NCBI GenBank assembly: GCA_018824405.1 | Contig: JAHJGO010000026.1 | Coordinates: forward strand, 1 to 64,000 | DNA length: 64,000 nt | Origin: Gammaproteobacteria bacterium | Lineage (GTDB): Bacteria > Pseudomonadota > Gammaproteobacteria > Burkholderiales > Sulfuricellaceae | Direction: 5' to 3' | Shown: in pieces, positions 1 to 8,770 of the stretch | Position numbering within the stretch: the first letter of the stretch is position 1 | Layout of the letters: each line of letters begins with the position of its first letter | Notes under the pieces: model-generated | The model's input: the letters and a program-made list of their open reading frames with translations, nothing else | Databases searched by the model: none | Told to the model about the DNA's origin: nothing | Program-made: the position numbers and the translations under genes

Positions 1-107
1 AGTACATCGAGATCTTCTACAACCGGCAGCGGAAACAGGCTCGGCTGGGCTACCTGTCACCTGCCGTATTCACGCAGCGATACTATGAAAATCTGCTCGC
101 TGCTTAA
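1..107 (+). CDS. IS3-family transposase OrfB, C-terminal fragment
   Basis: Only the last 34 codons are in the window, starting in frame at position 3. They contain YNRQRKQARLGYLSP followed by a QRYYENLL-like tail. This is the typical end of the DDE integrase (OrfB / rve) domain of IS3-family transposases, where the helix after the catalytic Glu carries the YNxxRxHxxLGYxTP-type motif. The upstream part, including the DDE residues and the orfA frameshift, is outside the window, so activity cannot be judged. Confidence 0.8.
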   Translation, partial: YIEIFYNRQRKQARLGYLSPAVFTQRYYENLLAA

Positions 108-130
108 CCCGTTGGACTCCACTATTGCCA
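1..130 (+). mobile_element. Right end of an IS3-family insertion sequence
   Basis: The transposase C-terminus (stop at 105-107) is followed by 23 nt that end in CA at about position 130. Read inward from that point the end begins TGGCAATAGTGG, which fits the 5'-TG...CA-3' termini of IS3-family elements. The boundary is inferred from where similarity to the interrupted gene on the opposite strand stops. The left end and any target-site duplication lie outside the window. Confidence 0.6.
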
Positions 131-322
131 ACCGACCTCAAAGCGACGCTGATTCGCCAGTTTGTCATTTTCTGTAGAGATCAGGAGGTCAGTAGGCTCG
201 ATGTACCTTGCTCGAATGCGGCTGTCGAAAGTAGCAACTGCCACTTCCCAATCGGGACTACCCCCCTCTTCGAGTTGAAGTTTCTTCCAATCACTTGCGT
301 CGAAGTTCGGTGCAATTTGCAT
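122..322 (-). pseudogene. Integron cassette gene cut by the IS element
   Basis: The frame starts at 322 and reads MQIAPNFDASDWKKL, with a later segment RYIEPTDLLI and an RRF motif. From memory this matches the N-terminus of an uncharacterised bacterial family in which RRF is followed by a conserved hydrophobic segment and a much longer C-terminus. Here the frame runs into the IS end after RRFE and stops within a few codons. The gene therefore appears truncated by the insertion, with original sequence from about 131 to 322. It lies downstream of a cassette core site at 348-354, so it is probably the second cassette of the array. Function is unknown. Confidence 0.55.
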
Positions 323-340
323 AGCTCTCTCGCGAGGAAG

Positions 341-676
341 TTAAGAGGCCCAACGCACAAGCTCAGCGCCTTGCTGGGCGATTTTGTCAGGCATCCCACG
401 GAGCCCAACTGACTGCACCTTGTTTGGATTTGTGGCAGCCAACAATACGAACGCCAATGCGAAACTCACCAGCCCGGCCAGAATTACTAAGAAGGACTTC
501 TTTGTCTGCTGCCAGTACTTGGCGAGCAGAATTGGATACCCAATGAGCCAGAAAAGAATGACGATGAAAAAAAGCCCTTTATTGGCCCTATACGCGATGA
601 TTATTGACCAGATGTAACCGTAGATAAGTAATGCGATGCTCATCCACGTAAAGATGTTGCCGAGTTCTCGAACCAT
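341..676 (-). CDS. Small integral membrane protein (integron cassette gene)
   Basis: A 111-residue protein with three hydrophobic stretches at roughly residues 8-30, 34-52 and 62-82 and a polar C-terminus. The start is well supported by an AAGGAGG ribosome-binding site just upstream of 676. The gene fills almost the whole 352-bp interval between two GTTGGGC core sites (700-706 and 348-354, minus strand), as a cassette gene would. It is divergent from the integrase gene, the usual orientation for cassettes. The last codons overlap the putative attC. I do not recognise a specific family, and function is unknown. Confidence 0.7.
   Translation of the reverse strand: MVRELGNIFTWMSIALLIYGYIWSIIIAYRANKGLFFIVILFWLIGYPILLAKYWQQTKKSFLVILAGLVSFALAFVLLAATNPNKVQSVGLRGMPDKIAQQGAELVRWAS
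348..380 (-). other. Putative short attC-like site
   Basis: On the minus strand GCCCAGC (380-374) and GTTGGGC (354-348) can pair over 7 bp with one G-T wobble, and an inner AAG/CTT pairing with unpaired bases follows. GTTGGGC fits the GTTRRRY core of cassette recombination sites. At 33 nt it is well below the usual attC length of about 57 nt, so it is either minimal, truncated or only the right half of a degenerate site reaching into the cassette gene. Confidence 0.4.
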
Positions 677-699
677 GCCCCCTCCTTTTGTTTGTTTAC

Positions 700-706
700 G
701 CCCAAC
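700..706 (-). other. Integron core site at the attI / first cassette junction
   Basis: GTTGGGC on the minus strand matches GTTRRRY. It lies about 100 bp upstream of the integrase start, the usual distance of an attI insertion point, and the next identical core is 352 bp away. The first cassette gene begins 24 nt beyond it. Confidence 0.5.
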
Positions 707-740
707 GTAAAGTAGACACTCTAAAAAGCACCGAAAAAGG

Positions 741-759
741 CACCTTCGAGGTGTATAAT
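741..759 (+). promoter_or_regulatory. Integrase promoter with an operator-like palindrome
   Basis: A consensus -10 box TATAAT (754-759) abuts the palindrome CACCT-TCG-AGGTG (741-753), which sits between the -10 and the expected -35 position. A regulator bound there would block RNA polymerase. It does not match the LexA consensus CTGT-N8-ACAG that controls several known integron integrases. The leader to the ATG at 805 would be about 39 nt. Confidence 0.45.
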
Positions 760-804
760 CTGGGATTGATTATGTAATTCCATGTTTCTATTAAGGGTGA
801 AATT

Positions 805-1803
805 ATGGAACACCCTAATTCAGCCGATAAAAGCACCACCTTGCCGCCTCCCAAATTGCTTGATCAAGTTCGCGATAAATTACGCGTCAAACATTACAGT
901 ATTCGTACCGAACAGGCTTATCTGGAATGGATTAAACGCTATATTTTCTTTCACGGCAAGCAGCACCCGAAAAATCTTTCTGCGGAAGATGTGGAGCGCT
1001 TCCTGACCCACTTGGCAGTCGTCGGAAAAGTGGCTGCGTCTACCCAGAATCAGGCTAAATCTGCACTTTTGTTTCTTTATCGTGAAGTGATGGAAATTGA
1101 ATTGCCGTGGCTGGATAAGGTCACCCAGGCAAAAGTGCCCAAGCGTTTGCCTGTTGTGTTGACGGTCAGCGAGGTGCAGGCCTTGCTTTCTCGCCTTTCA
1201 GGCACGCATGCCTTGATCGCCGGTTTGCTGTATGGCACGGGGATGCGCTTGATGGAGGCGATCCGTTTGCGGGTGAAGGATGTGGATTTTGCGCGTCATG
1301 AAATTCTGGTGCGAGAAGGCAAGGGTTTCAAGGATCGGGTGACGATGTTGCCGGATGCATTGGTCGCGCCGCTCAAGGCGCATCTGGCCAGGGTCAAGAC
1401 ACTGCATGACGGTGATTTGGCGCAGGGGTTCGGTGAGGTGTATTTGCCATACGCGCTGGATAGAAAATATCCGAATGCCGGGCGTGAATGGGGGTGGCAA
1501 TATTGCTTCCCATCGGTGAAATTGTCGCTTGACCCGCTTTCCGGAAAAACCCGCCGTCATCATCTGGATGAAAAGGGTTTGCAACGAGCGATCAAACAGG
1601 CTGTGCGCGACCTGGGTCTGGTGAAGCCGGCCACGCCTCACACTTTACGCCATTCCTTCGCGACGCATTTGCTGCAATCAGGCTACGACATTCGCACTGT
1701 GCAGGAGTTGCTCGGTCATTCGGATGTCTCTACGACGATGATTTATACTCACGTCCTCAACCGTGGCGGCAGGGGGGTGGAAAGCCCGCTCGACCGCCTT
1801 TAA
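805..1803 (+). CDS. intI: Integron integrase (IntI-type tyrosine recombinase)
   Basis: 332 residues, normal for integron integrases. An N-terminal SAM-like domain (about 18-105) precedes the catalytic domain. Catalytic residues visible are R148 in GTGMRLMEA, the beta-hairpin lysine near 174-176, H279 and R282 in HTLRH, H305 in LGHSD and nucleophile Y314 in TMIYTH. The segment about 211-255, with [17 protein letters not shown] and then [11 protein letters not shown], is the extra region that separates IntI from XerC/XerD. It catalyses attI x attC and attC x attC recombination. The start has an AAGGGTGA ribosome-binding site. It lies just upstream of recO and is divergent from the cassettes. 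Confidence 0.93.
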   Translation: MEHPNSADKSTTLPPPKLLDQVRDKLRVKHYSIRTEQAYLEWIKRYIFFHGKQHPKNLSAEDVERFLTHLAVVGKVAASTQNQAKSALLFLYREVMEIELPWLDKVTQAKVPKRLPVVLTVSEVQALLSRLSGTHALIAGLLYGTGMRLMEAIRLRVKDVDFARHEILVREGKGFKDRVTMLPDALVAPLKAHLARVKTLHDGDLAQGFGEVYLPYALDRKYPNAGREWGWQYCFPSVKLSLDPLSGKTRRHHLDEKGLQRAIKQAVRDLGLVKPATPHTLRHSFATHLLQSGYDIRTVQELLGHSDVSTTMIYTHVLNRGGRGVESPLDRL

Positions 1804-1815
1804 CCTGAATGAGTG

Positions 1816-2541
1816 ATGGTGAACGCGAATAAAACCCGGCTGGAAGACCAGCCTGCGTATGTCCTGCATACCTATCCCTACCGTGAGACCAGTCTGATCA
1901 TTGAGGTGTTCAGCCGGAATCACGGCCGTCTGCCGCTGGTGGCGCGCGGGGCGAGGCGGCCCAAGTCGGCTGTGCGCGGGCTGCTGCTTTCCTTTCAGCC
2001 GCTGCAGCTGAACTGGTTCGGTAAGTCTGAACTGCGCACCCTGCACAGTGCCGAGTGGCAGGGTGGGCAGCCGCTGCTGCAGGGCAAGGCGCTGATCTGC
2101 GGATTTTATCTGAATGAGCTGCTGCTCAAGCTGCTGCCGCGCGACGACCCGCACGAACTGCTGTTCGAACATTATCGTGAGGCGCTGCAATTGCTTGGTG
2201 CCAGTGACGAACATGCGGCTATTCTGCGCCGTTTTGAGAAACGCCTGCTGCAGGAACTGGGTTATGCGCTGACGCTGGACCGTGAAGCCGATACGGGTGT
2301 CCCCGTTGAAGCGGGGAAGGACTATCGCTTCGTGATCGAGCGCGGCCCGGTGCGGCAATCCACGGGTCAAAACGGTGTAGAATTGCGCGGCAAAACCCTG
2401 CTCGATCTGGCGGCCGACGATTACAGCGATCCGGTCACGCTGCAGCAGGGCAAGGCGCTGATGCGCACCCTGATCAATCACTATCTGGGCGACCAGTCGC
2501 TGCATACGCGGCAATTATTGAGGGATTTACAGCAATTATGA
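1816..2541 (+). CDS. recO: DNA repair protein RecO
   Basis: RecO loads RecA on SSB-coated single strands together with RecR in the RecFOR pathway. The N-terminal OB-fold is visible ([20 protein letters not shown], then [15 protein letters not shown]), and a helical domain follows ([20 protein letters not shown]). Length of about 241 residues is typical. The ATG at 1816 is preceded by an in-frame GTG at 1813; neither has a strong ribosome-binding site. The gene normally follows era in betaproteobacteria; here the integron integrase gene lies directly upstream. It overlaps pdxJ by 4 nt (ATGA). Confidence 0.93.
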   Translation: MVNANKTRLEDQPAYVLHTYPYRETSLIIEVFSRNHGRLPLVARGARRPKSAVRGLLLSFQPLQLNWFGKSELRTLHSAEWQGGQPLLQGKALICGFYLNELLLKLLPRDDPHELLFEHYREALQLLGASDEHAAILRRFEKRLLQELGYALTLDREADTGVPVEAGKDYRFVIERGPVRQSTGQNGVELRGKTLLDLAADDYSDPVTLQQGKALMRTLINHYLGDQSLHTRQLLRDLQQL

Positions 2542-3299
2542 TTCAGCTTGGCGTCAATATCGACCATGTGGCCACGCTGCGCCAGGCGCGCGGCACACTT
2601 TATCCCAGCCCGGTGCAGGCGGCGCTGATGGCGGAATCCGCCGGGGCGGACGTGATTACTTTGCACCTGCGTGAGGATCGTCGCCATATTCAGGATGCGG
2701 ACGTGGAAATCCTGCGTCAGGCGCTGCAGACGCGCATGAATCTGGAAATGGCCGTGACCGACGAGATGGTGCAGATTGCGCTGCGCATCCGTCCGCAGGA
2801 CGTGTGCCTGGTGCCGGAAAAACGCGAGGAGCTGACCACCGAGGGCGGCCTGGATGTGGCGGGGCATTTCGATAAGGTGAGCGCGGCCTGCGCCGCACTG
2901 GGCGATGCCGGGATTCGTGTATCGCTGTTCATCGATGCGGACCGCAGCCAGCTGGATGCCTCGAAGGCCACCGGTGCGCCAGTGGTGGAGATCCATACCG
3001 GCCATTATGCCGATGCTTCCGGTCATGCCGCACAGCAAAAGGAATTCGAGCGCATCGCCGATGCGGTGGCCTATGGGCAATCCATTGGCTTGCGGGTCAA
3101 TGCCGGGCACGGCCTGCATTACCACAACGTGCAAGCCATTGCTGCCCTGCCCGGCATGGGCGAACTCAACATTGGTCACGCTATCGTGGCTCAGGCCCTG
3201 TTCGTGGGCTGGGAAAACGCGGTGCGCGAGATGAAGTCGCTAATGGTGGCTGCTGCGGTGTCATTGTCCCCTCGGGGATTCCGATCCACTACGAACTGA
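2538..3299 (+). CDS. pdxJ: Pyridoxine 5'-phosphate synthase PdxJ
   Basis: PdxJ condenses 3-amino-2-oxopropyl phosphate with 1-deoxyxylulose 5-phosphate to give pyridoxine 5'-phosphate in the cytosol. The start [20 protein letters not shown] is diagnostic, and the catalytic residues expected from the E. coli enzyme are present: H43, E70 and H191. Family proteins usually end soon after the REMKxLM helix. Here about 15 extra residues ([13 protein letters not shown]) are read from a palindromic repeat that begins at the gene end. Translation is coupled to recO through a 4-nt overlap. Confidence 0.95.
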   Translation: MIQLGVNIDHVATLRQARGTLYPSPVQAALMAESAGADVITLHLREDRRHIQDADVEILRQALQTRMNLEMAVTDEMVQIALRIRPQDVCLVPEKREELTTEGGLDVAGHFDKVSAACAALGDAGIRVSLFIDADRSQLDASKATGAPVVEIHTGHYADASGHAAQQKEFERIADAVAYGQSIGLRVNAGHGLHYHNVQAIAALPGMGELNIGHAIVAQALFVGWENAVREMKSLMVAAAVSLSPRGFRSTTN

Positions 3300-3386
3300 A
3301 GTTCGTGTGGAATCGTATATGAGGAACGAAGTGACGAAGCAATCCCGGTTGAAGCAAGCAAGATTGCTTCGCTATGCTCGCAATGA
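3286..3386. repeat. Palindromic intergenic repeats after pdxJ
   Basis: Two inverted repeats lie side by side. The first pairs ACGAACT (3291-3297) with AGTTCGT (3300-3306), extended by CCAC/GTGG. The second pairs GAAGCAATC (3336-3344) with GATTGCTTC (3362-3370) and runs on into TATGCTCGCAATGACGG. The second has the form of the dispersed repeats (attgcgagc...gaagcaatc) common between genes in many proteobacteria. The first overlaps the pdxJ stop codon. Confidence 0.6.
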
Positions 3387-3416
3387 CGGCGCGAAGGCGG
3401 GCATGGGCTTGTCTCG

Positions 3417-3794
3417 ATGATCTTTGGCATCGGTACCGATATCGTTTCCACCAGCCGTATTGCGGCCGTATGGGAGCGACATGGCGAGGATTTTGCACGG
3501 CGCATTCTGGCCCCGCAGGAATGGGCTGGCTTTATCGAAGCAGGTCAACCCGCCCGTTTTCTCGCCAAGCGCTTTGCCGCTAAGGAAGCCTTTGCCAAAG
3601 CGCTGGGAACGGGGATTCGCGCCCCGGCCACCTGGCACAATATCCGCGTGACCCACGATGATCTGGGTAAGCCCGTGCTGGATTTCGACCCCGAACTGGC
3701 GGCCTTGCTGGCGCGCCATACCATCTGCAGCCACCACCTTTCCATCAGCGATGAAAAGGAATTGGCGGCGGCTTTCGTGATTCTGGAAAAGTAA
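3417..3794 (+). CDS. acpS: Holo-[acyl-carrier-protein] synthase AcpS
   Basis: AcpS transfers 4'-phosphopantetheine from CoA to the serine of acyl carrier protein. The 125 residues have the family signature: GIGTDIV with Mg ligand D8, and FAAKEAFAKALGTG with E57. It is followed by nagZ after 9 nt, a usual pairing in betaproteobacteria, and an AAGGAG site for nagZ lies at its stop. The palindromic repeats separate it from pdxJ. Confidence 0.95.
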   Translation: MIFGIGTDIVSTSRIAAVWERHGEDFARRILAPQEWAGFIEAGQPARFLAKRFAAKEAFAKALGTGIRAPATWHNIRVTHDDLGKPVLDFDPELAALLARHTICSHHLSISDEKELAAAFVILEK

Positions 3795-3803
3795 GGAGCA
3801 GGC

Positions 3804-4880
3804 ATGTCGCTTGGCCCGGTAATGCTGGACGTGGTGGGAACGCAATTGTGCGATGACGACCGGCGGCGGCTGAAGCATCCTCTGGTGGGTGGCGTGATCC
3901 TGTTCAGCCGGAATTACGAATCCTCCGAACAATTGCGCGCCCTCACCGCCGAAATCCATGCCCTGCGCACCCCGCATCTGCTCATCGCGGTGGATCACGA
4001 AGGGGGCCGGGTGCAGCGTTTCAAGGAAGGCTTCACCCGCCTGCCGCCGATGCGCGAGCTGGGTATGATCTGGGATGATCATCACAGCCGCGCTAAAACC
4101 CTCGCCCAGCAGACCGGATACGTGCTTGCCGCTGAACTGCGCGCCCATGGCGTGGATTTGAGTTTCACGCCAGTGCTGGACATCGATTATGGCGCCAGCG
4201 GCGTGATCGGCAGCCGCGCCTTTCATCGCAAACCGCAGGCGATTGCCGATCTGGCGCATCACCTGATGCTGGGCCTGAAGCAGGGTGGCATGGCAGCCGT
4301 GGGCAAGCATTTCCCCGGCCACGGTTATGTACGCGCCGATTCGCACCATGAGGTGCCTGTGGACGAGCGTCCCTTTACCGATATCGAGATGGAAGACCTG
4401 CTGCCGTTCCAGCAAATGATTAACTTCGGCATGGCTGCCATCATGCCCGCCCACGTGATCTACCCCAGGATTGACCCTAATCCGGCCGGGTTTTCCAGCA
4501 TCTGGCTGAAGGATATCCTGCGCAATCGGTTGGGCTTCGGTGGCGTGATTTTCAGCGATGATCTTTCCATGGCTGGTGCGCATGTGGCTGGCGGCCCGGC
4601 GCAGCGTGCTGAAGCGGCTCTCAAGGCGGGTTGCGACATGGTGCTGCTGTGCAACAAGCCGGATGACGCGGACGAACTGCTGGCCAACCTCCGCTACACC
4701 ATGCCTGCGGTAAGCATGGCGCGGCTGGTTCGCATGCACTGCAAGCCCCACCCGCTTTCCATGTCGAAGCTGCACGAAGACGCCGATTTCATGAAGGCGG
4801 TTCACGCGGTGGGCAGCATCGGCATCCACGAGGGCAACCTGCCGCTGGATGACCCCACGAATAGTTGTGGGCATGAGTAA
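3804..4880 (+). CDS. nagZ: Beta-N-acetylhexosaminidase NagZ
   Basis: A cytosolic glycoside hydrolase family 3 enzyme that removes GlcNAc from 1,6-anhydro-MurNAc muropeptides in cell-wall recycling. The 358 residues carry [11 protein letters not shown] (63-73), the catalytic loop KHFPGHG (168-174) followed by the D/H dyad region ADSHHE, and SDDLSM (251-256) with the nucleophilic Asp. The last codons overlap the start of the DUF559 gene, and the C-terminal residues after PLDDPT may have been altered by insertion of that repeat-bounded gene. Confidence 0.95.
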   Translation: MSLGPVMLDVVGTQLCDDDRRRLKHPLVGGVILFSRNYESSEQLRALTAEIHALRTPHLLIAVDHEGGRVQRFKEGFTRLPPMRELGMIWDDHHSRAKTLAQQTGYVLAAELRAHGVDLSFTPVLDIDYGASGVIGSRAFHRKPQAIADLAHHLMLGLKQGGMAAVGKHFPGHGYVRADSHHEVPVDERPFTDIEMEDLLPFQQMINFGMAAIMPAHVIYPRIDPNPAGFSSIWLKDILRNRLGFGGVIFSDDLSMAGAHVAGGPAQRAEAALKAGCDMVLLCNKPDDADELLANLRYTMPAVSMARLVRMHCKPHPLSMSKLHEDADFMKAVHAVGSIGIHEGNLPLDDPTNSCGHE

Positions 4881-5499
4881 AACTCTTAACCCCTCCCAGC
4901 CTCCCCTTGTCAGGGGAGGGGAAAATCAAGGCCTCGCCCCTGACAAGAAGGGATCGAGGGGGGTTAAGCCCTTTCTTTCCTACAACAAAAACCTCACCCT
5001 GTTCGCCCGCGAAAACCGCAAGAATCCCACCTCCGCCGAAACCCGTATGTGGCAGCAAGTCCTGCGCATGCGGCAGCTTGCCCAGTATAAGTTTCTTCGC
5101 CAGAAACCTATTGGCAGTTTTGTCGTTGATTTCTACTGCGCTGAACTCAGGCTGGCGATCGAGATCGATGGGCATGATCATGCGGAAAAGACTGGAGATG
5201 ACCTGAAGCGGACCCAATTCCTGAATGGGCTTGGCTTGACGGTTATTCGGTATGCCAACGATGAGGTGATGGGGAATATGGAGGGGGTTTATGATGACCT
5301 GGTTAGCCAGATTCAAAACCTAACCTCAACCCCTCCCGACCTCCCCTTTTCAGGGGAGGGGCTGATCGGGGAAGAACGCCGCGCCTCCCCCCTGAAGCGG
5401 GGTAAGCAGGCAATCCGCGCAGCGGATGCTCGCACAAGGGGAGGTCGGGAGGGGTTAGGAAACTGTGATAAATCCTCCGAGGACAACCAAACCCCATGA
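4873..5499 (+). CDS. DUF559 / Vsr-like endonuclease domain protein
   Basis: The core at about residues 40-145 is a DUF559 domain, with [16 protein letters not shown], then [16 protein letters not shown], then [12 protein letters not shown] and [10 protein letters not shown]. This is the restriction-endonuclease-like fold related to very short patch repair nucleases; the D and E of the core strands and ExD are present. Both ends of the frame (SQPPLVRGG near the start and the tail after TSTPPDLP) are translated palindromic repeats, not domain sequence. The ATG at 4873 is one option; the functional protein may start further inside. It overlaps nagZ and abuts the glycosylase gene. Confidence 0.75.
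   Translation: MSKTLNPSQPPLVRGGENQGLAPDKKGSRGVKPFLSYNKNLTLFARENRKNPTSAETRMWQQVLRMRQLAQYKFLRQKPIGSFVVDFYCAELRLAIEIDGHDHAEKTGDDLKRTQFLNGLGLTVIRYANDEVMGNMEGVYDDLVSQIQNLTSTPPDLPFSGEGLIGEERRASPLKRGKQAIRAADARTRGGREGLGNCDKSSEDNQTP
4886..4967. repeat. Palindromic repeat left of the DUF559 domain
   Basis: CTTGTCAGGGG (4906-4916) pairs with CCCCTGACAAG (4937-4947), and TTAACCCCTCC at the left edge is mirrored by GGGGGGTTAA at the right edge. The element is translated as the N-terminus of the DUF559 protein. Confidence 0.65.
5328..5456. repeat. Palindromic repeat right of the DUF559 domain
   Basis: AACCCCTCCCGACCTCCCC at the left end (from 5328) is exactly mirrored by GGGGAGGTCGGGAGGGGTT at the right end (to 5456), 21 bp per arm with the flanking TT/AA. 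Its outer motif resembles the repeat on the other side of the DUF559 core, so the domain sits between two related palindromes. Confidence 0.7.
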
Positions 5500-6128
5500 C
5501 CCTTGCTTCCTGCCGCCAGTGCCCGCGCCTGGCCAGCTTCCTCGATGAAGTCAAAGCGGAAAATCCCGATTACTTCGCCCGCCCGGTCCTGCCCTTTGGC
5601 GATGAAAATCCGCGCCTGCTGATCGTGGGCCTGGCGCCCGGCATGCACGGCGCCAACCGCACCGGGCGGCCTTTTACCGGGGATCATGCCGGGATTCTTT
5701 TGTATCAGACCCTGCACCGTTTCGGTTTTGCCTCCGGTCCGGAATCCGTCAGTGCAGACGATGGCCTGCTCCTTATTGACTGCCGCATCACCAATGCAGT
5801 GAAATGCCTGCCACCGCAGAACAAGCCGGAAACGGCCGAGATCCGGCAGTGCAACGCCTACCTGCGCGAGGAACTGGCTGTCTTGCCGCGCGGCACTGCA
5901 GTGCTGGCACTGGGCAATGTGGCGCATCAGGCGGTGTTGTGGGCACAAGAGCTGAAGATCAAGGCTTATCCCTTCGGACATGCGACCCGCTATGATCTGC
6001 CCAGCGGGTTGAGCCTTTATTCCAGCTATCACTGCAGCCGCTACAATACCCAGACCCGTCGGCTCACCACCGAGATGTTCGAGGCGGTGTTTGCCAATAT
6101 TCGCAATCATCTTGATGGAGTTTCATGA
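5496..6128 (+). CDS. Uracil-DNA glycosylase family protein (UDGb / family 5 type)
   Basis: 210 residues. GLAPGMHGANRTGRPFTGD near residue 45 matches motif 1 of the family 5 (UDGb) uracil-DNA glycosylases, which lack the catalytic polar residue of families 1 and 4. The motif 2 equivalent is HCSRYNTQTRRLT near residue 175. Cysteines CRQCPR at the N-terminus and TNAVKCLPP suggest the Fe-S cluster usual in this group. The expected role is removal of uracil or hypoxanthine from DNA. It overlaps the DUF559 frame by 4 nt and the tautomerase start by 1 nt. Confidence 0.82.
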   Translation: MTLASCRQCPRLASFLDEVKAENPDYFARPVLPFGDENPRLLIVGLAPGMHGANRTGRPFTGDHAGILLYQTLHRFGFASGPESVSADDGLLLIDCRITNAVKCLPPQNKPETAEIRQCNAYLREELAVLPRGTAVLALGNVAHQAVLWAQELKIKAYPFGHATRYDLPSGLSLYSSYHCSRYNTQTRRLTTEMFEAVFANIRNHLDGVS

Positions 6129-6313
6129 TGCCTTACGTCAATATCCGCATCGCCGGCAGCCTGACCCGCGAGCAGAAGCAGAAGATCGCCGAGGAAGTCA
6201 CCGATACGCTGGAGCGTATTGCACACAAGCCCAAGTCCTATACCTATATCGCTTTTGACGAGCTGCCGAACGAGAACTGGGCGATTGCCGGAAAGCTGCT
6301 CGACGAAGATTAA
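6128..6313 (+). CDS. 4-oxalocrotonate tautomerase family protein
   Basis: 61 residues beginning [18 protein letters not shown]. The second of two tandem ATGs is chosen because the enzyme family uses the proline directly after the initiator Met as the catalytic base; starting at 6125 would bury it. The length and beta-alpha-beta pattern fit the small (62-residue) tautomerase superfamily. The substrate cannot be inferred. It follows the glycosylase with a 1-nt overlap and lies 7 nt before uvrC. Confidence 0.85.
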   Translation: MPYVNIRIAGSLTREQKQKIAEEVTDTLERIAHKPKSYTYIAFDELPNENWAIAGKLLDED

Positions 6314-6320
6314 TAGCCGG

Positions 6321-8120
6321 ATGTTCGACAGCAAGCCTTTTCTCGCCAGCCTGAGCCATCTGCCGGGTGTGTACCGCATGCTTAATGCGGCGGGGGAGGT
6401 GATCTACGTCGGCAAGGCGCGCGACCTGAAAAAGCGCGTTGCATCGTATTTCCAGAAGTCCGACCACGTGCCGCGCACGCGCCTGATGGTGTCGCAGATC
6501 GCTGCGATCGAAACCACGGTGACGCGCAGCGAGGCCGAGGCACTGCTGCTCGAAAACAATCTTATCAAGTCGCTCGCCCCGCGCTTCAATATCCTGTTCC
6601 GCGACGACAAGTCCTACCCTTACATCATGCTTTCCGGCCACCGTTTCTCGCGCCTTGCCTACTATCGCGGCGTGCAGCACAAGGGCAACCAGTATTTCGG
6701 CCCCTTTCCCAATGCCGGAGCGGTCAAGGAAAGCATCCAGCTGCTGCAGAAGGTATTCCGCCTGCGAACTTGCGAGGACAGCGTGTTCAGGAACCGCTCG
6801 CGCCCCTGCCTGCTGCACCAGATCCAGCGCTGCACTGCGCCCTGCGTCGGCCTGATCGATGAAGAAAACTACCGCGCCGACATGCACAATGCGGCCCTGT
6901 TCATGCAGGGCAAGGACCAGCAGGTTATGGAAGCGCTGATGGACAAGATGCAGACGGCAGCGGAGCAGATGCGCTATGAGGAAGCCGCGTTGTATCGCGA
7001 CCAGATTGGCGCCCTGCGCCGGGTTCAGGAGAAGCAATACGTCAGCAGCGGCAGCGGGGCGGATGCCGATATCGTTGCCTGTTGCGAGAAGCAGGGCATG
7101 GTTTGCGTCAATCTGGTCATGGTGCGTGGCGGGCGGCATCTTGGCGACAAAAGTTTCTTTCCCAGCCACGCCGATCAATGCGATACGGCAACGGCGCTTG
7201 AGGCTTTTCTGGGGCAGCATTACCTGAACCAGTTCGTGCCGCGTCAGATTCTGGTCAGCGAGCAGTTTGATAGTGAAGCGCTGGAGACCCTGCTGAGCGA
7301 GCAGGCTGGGCACAAGGTGCAGATCAATAGCCGGTCGACCGGCGAGCGCCGGGTGTGGGTGGAAATGGCGCTTACCAATGCCCGCCTGGCGGTGGAGCAG
7401 CGCCTCAGCCAGCAGGCCAATCAGGAAGCGCGTCTGCAGGCCTTGCAGCAGGCGCTGGATTTGCCAGAAGGCGTGCAGCGCATCGAGTGCTTCGACATCA
7501 GCCATACCATGGGAGAAGCGACGGTAGCCTCGTGCGTGGTGTTCGATCAGGGCGACATGCGCAATGGCGAGTATCGGCGCTACAACATCAGCGGCATCAC
7601 GCCGGGCGATGACTATGCCGCGATGCGCTCGGTGCTGGAACGGCGCTACCGGAAGATTGCGGCGGGGGAGGGCAAGATGCCGGACCTGATCCTGATTGAT
7701 GGCGGAAAAGGGCAGCTCAGCAGCGCGATGGAAATCCTCACCGAGCTGGGTCTGAACGACGTGGCTGTGGTCGGCGTGGCCAAGGGCGAGGCCCGCAAGC
7801 CGGGGCTGGAACAGCTTATTTTCCCGAATCGCGACAAAGCGTTACAATTGCCCAAGGATAGCCCGGCCCTGCACCTGATCCAGCAAGTGCGTGATGAGGC
7901 GCACCGTTTTGCCATCAGCGGTCATCGAGCACGACGCGGCAAGGCGCGCACTCACTCCTCGCTGGAGGATATCAGCGGTATTGGCGCCAAGCGGCGGCAA
8001 CGTCTGCTGGCGCGCTTTGGTGGCCTGAAAGGGGTGGTCGAGGCGAATGTGGATGAACTGGCCCAGGTGGAAGGCATCAGCCGCACATTGGCGGAAAAAA
8101 TTTATCAGGAACTGCATTAG
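6321..8120 (+). CDS. uvrC: UvrABC system protein C
   Basis: UvrC makes both incisions in nucleotide excision repair. The domains are in order: GIY-YIG endonuclease (about 10-95, with PGVYRML and VIYVGKA), the UVR/UvrB-binding helix pair (about 195-235), the RNase-H-like endonuclease domain ([20 protein letters not shown]), and C-terminal tandem HhH ([19 protein letters not shown]). The start [11 protein letters not shown] at 6321 is chosen because the preceding in-frame codons overlap the tautomerase and have no homology. 599 residues is normal. pgsA follows, the usual uvrC-pgsA pair. Confidence 0.96.
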   Translation: MFDSKPFLASLSHLPGVYRMLNAAGEVIYVGKARDLKKRVASYFQKSDHVPRTRLMVSQIAAIETTVTRSEAEALLLENNLIKSLAPRFNILFRDDKSYPYIMLSGHRFSRLAYYRGVQHKGNQYFGPFPNAGAVKESIQLLQKVFRLRTCEDSVFRNRSRPCLLHQIQRCTAPCVGLIDEENYRADMHNAALFMQGKDQQVMEALMDKMQTAAEQMRYEEAALYRDQIGALRRVQEKQYVSSGSGADADIVACCEKQGMVCVNLVMVRGGRHLGDKSFFPSHADQCDTATALEAFLGQHYLNQFVPRQILVSEQFDSEALETLLSEQAGHKVQINSRSTGERRVWVEMALTNARLAVEQRLSQQANQEARLQALQQALDLPEGVQRIECFDISHTMGEATVASCVVFDQGDMRNGEYRRYNISGITPGDDYAAMRSVLERRYRKIAAGEGKMPDLILIDGGKGQLSSAMEILTELGLNDVAVVGVAKGEARKPGLEQLIFPNRDKALQLPKDSPALHLIQQVRDEAHRFAISGHRARRGKARTHSSLEDISGIGAKRRQRLLARFGGLKGVVEANVDELAQVEGISRTLAEKIYQELH

Positions 8121-8142
8121 CGTTAATTCGCCATAAATCAAT

Positions 8143-8715
8143 ATGCCCTTGAATATACCCAACCTGCTTACCTGGCTCAGGATTGTCCTGATTCCGGTAT
8201 TCGTCGCCGTTTTCTATCTGCCCGCAACATGGATTGATCCGCATGTGGTCAACTTTTACGCAACCATGATCTTCGTCGTGGCGGCTGTGACCGACTGGCT
8301 GGACGGGTATCTGGCACGCGCCCTGAACCAGATGTCCGCTTTCGGCGCCTTCCTCGACCCGGTTGCCGATAAACTGATGGTGGCTGCGGCGCTGGTCGTG
8401 CTGGTCAAGCTGCAACGAGTTGACGTCGGCATCGCTTTGATCATCATCGGACGTGAAATTGCGATTTCGGCCCTGCGCGAATGGATGGCGGGTATAGGTA
8501 AAAGTAAGAATGTTGCGGTCTCCTTTATCGGCAAGCTCAAAACCACGGCACAAATGGCTGCTATCCTGTTGTTGTTGTATCACGATCGCGTTGCCGGGAT
8601 GTTCAATGCGCACGCAGCTGGCACGATCTTAATTTATATCGCTGCAATTTTGACTTTATGGTCAATGGCTTATTACCTGAAGAAGGCCTGGCCACAGATT
8701 GCCGGGCAAAATTGA
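8143..8715 (+). CDS. pgsA: CDP-diacylglycerol--glycerol-3-phosphate 3-phosphatidyltransferase
   Basis: An inner-membrane enzyme that commits CDP-diacylglycerol to phosphatidylglycerol synthesis. The CDP-alcohol phosphotransferase motif DG-x2-AR-x8-G-x3-D-x3-D is complete at D54, G55, A58, R59, G68, D72 and D76. Several hydrophobic helices are evident (8-28, 38-52, 75-105, 140-185). 190 residues matches the family. The gene precedes a tRNA-Gly/Cys/Leu group, a common order in betaproteobacteria. Confidence 0.95.
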   Translation: MPLNIPNLLTWLRIVLIPVFVAVFYLPATWIDPHVVNFYATMIFVVAAVTDWLDGYLARALNQMSAFGAFLDPVADKLMVAAALVVLVKLQRVDVGIALIIIGREIAISALREWMAGIGKSKNVAVSFIGKLKTTAQMAAILLLLYHDRVAGMFNAHAAGTILIYIAAILTLWSMAYYLKKAWPQIAGQN

Positions 8716-8727
8716 TGGCCGTGAGGC

Positions 8728-8755
8728 TTGACATCAAAGGCCAAATCATTAAAAT
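8728..8755 (+). promoter_or_regulatory. Sigma-70 promoter of tRNA-Gly
   Basis: TTGACA (8728-8733), a 16-nt spacer and TAAAAT (8750-8755), placed about 15 nt before the tRNA, as expected for a stable RNA promoter. Confidence 0.75.
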
Positions 8756-8770
8756 GGCGGCTTCTCAAAC

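Noticed and set aside
3372-4874. 500-codon open frame antisense to acpS and nagZ
   Set aside because: Both strands are open because of GC-rich codon use; the plus strand has complete, conserved enzymes and the antisense product has no motif.
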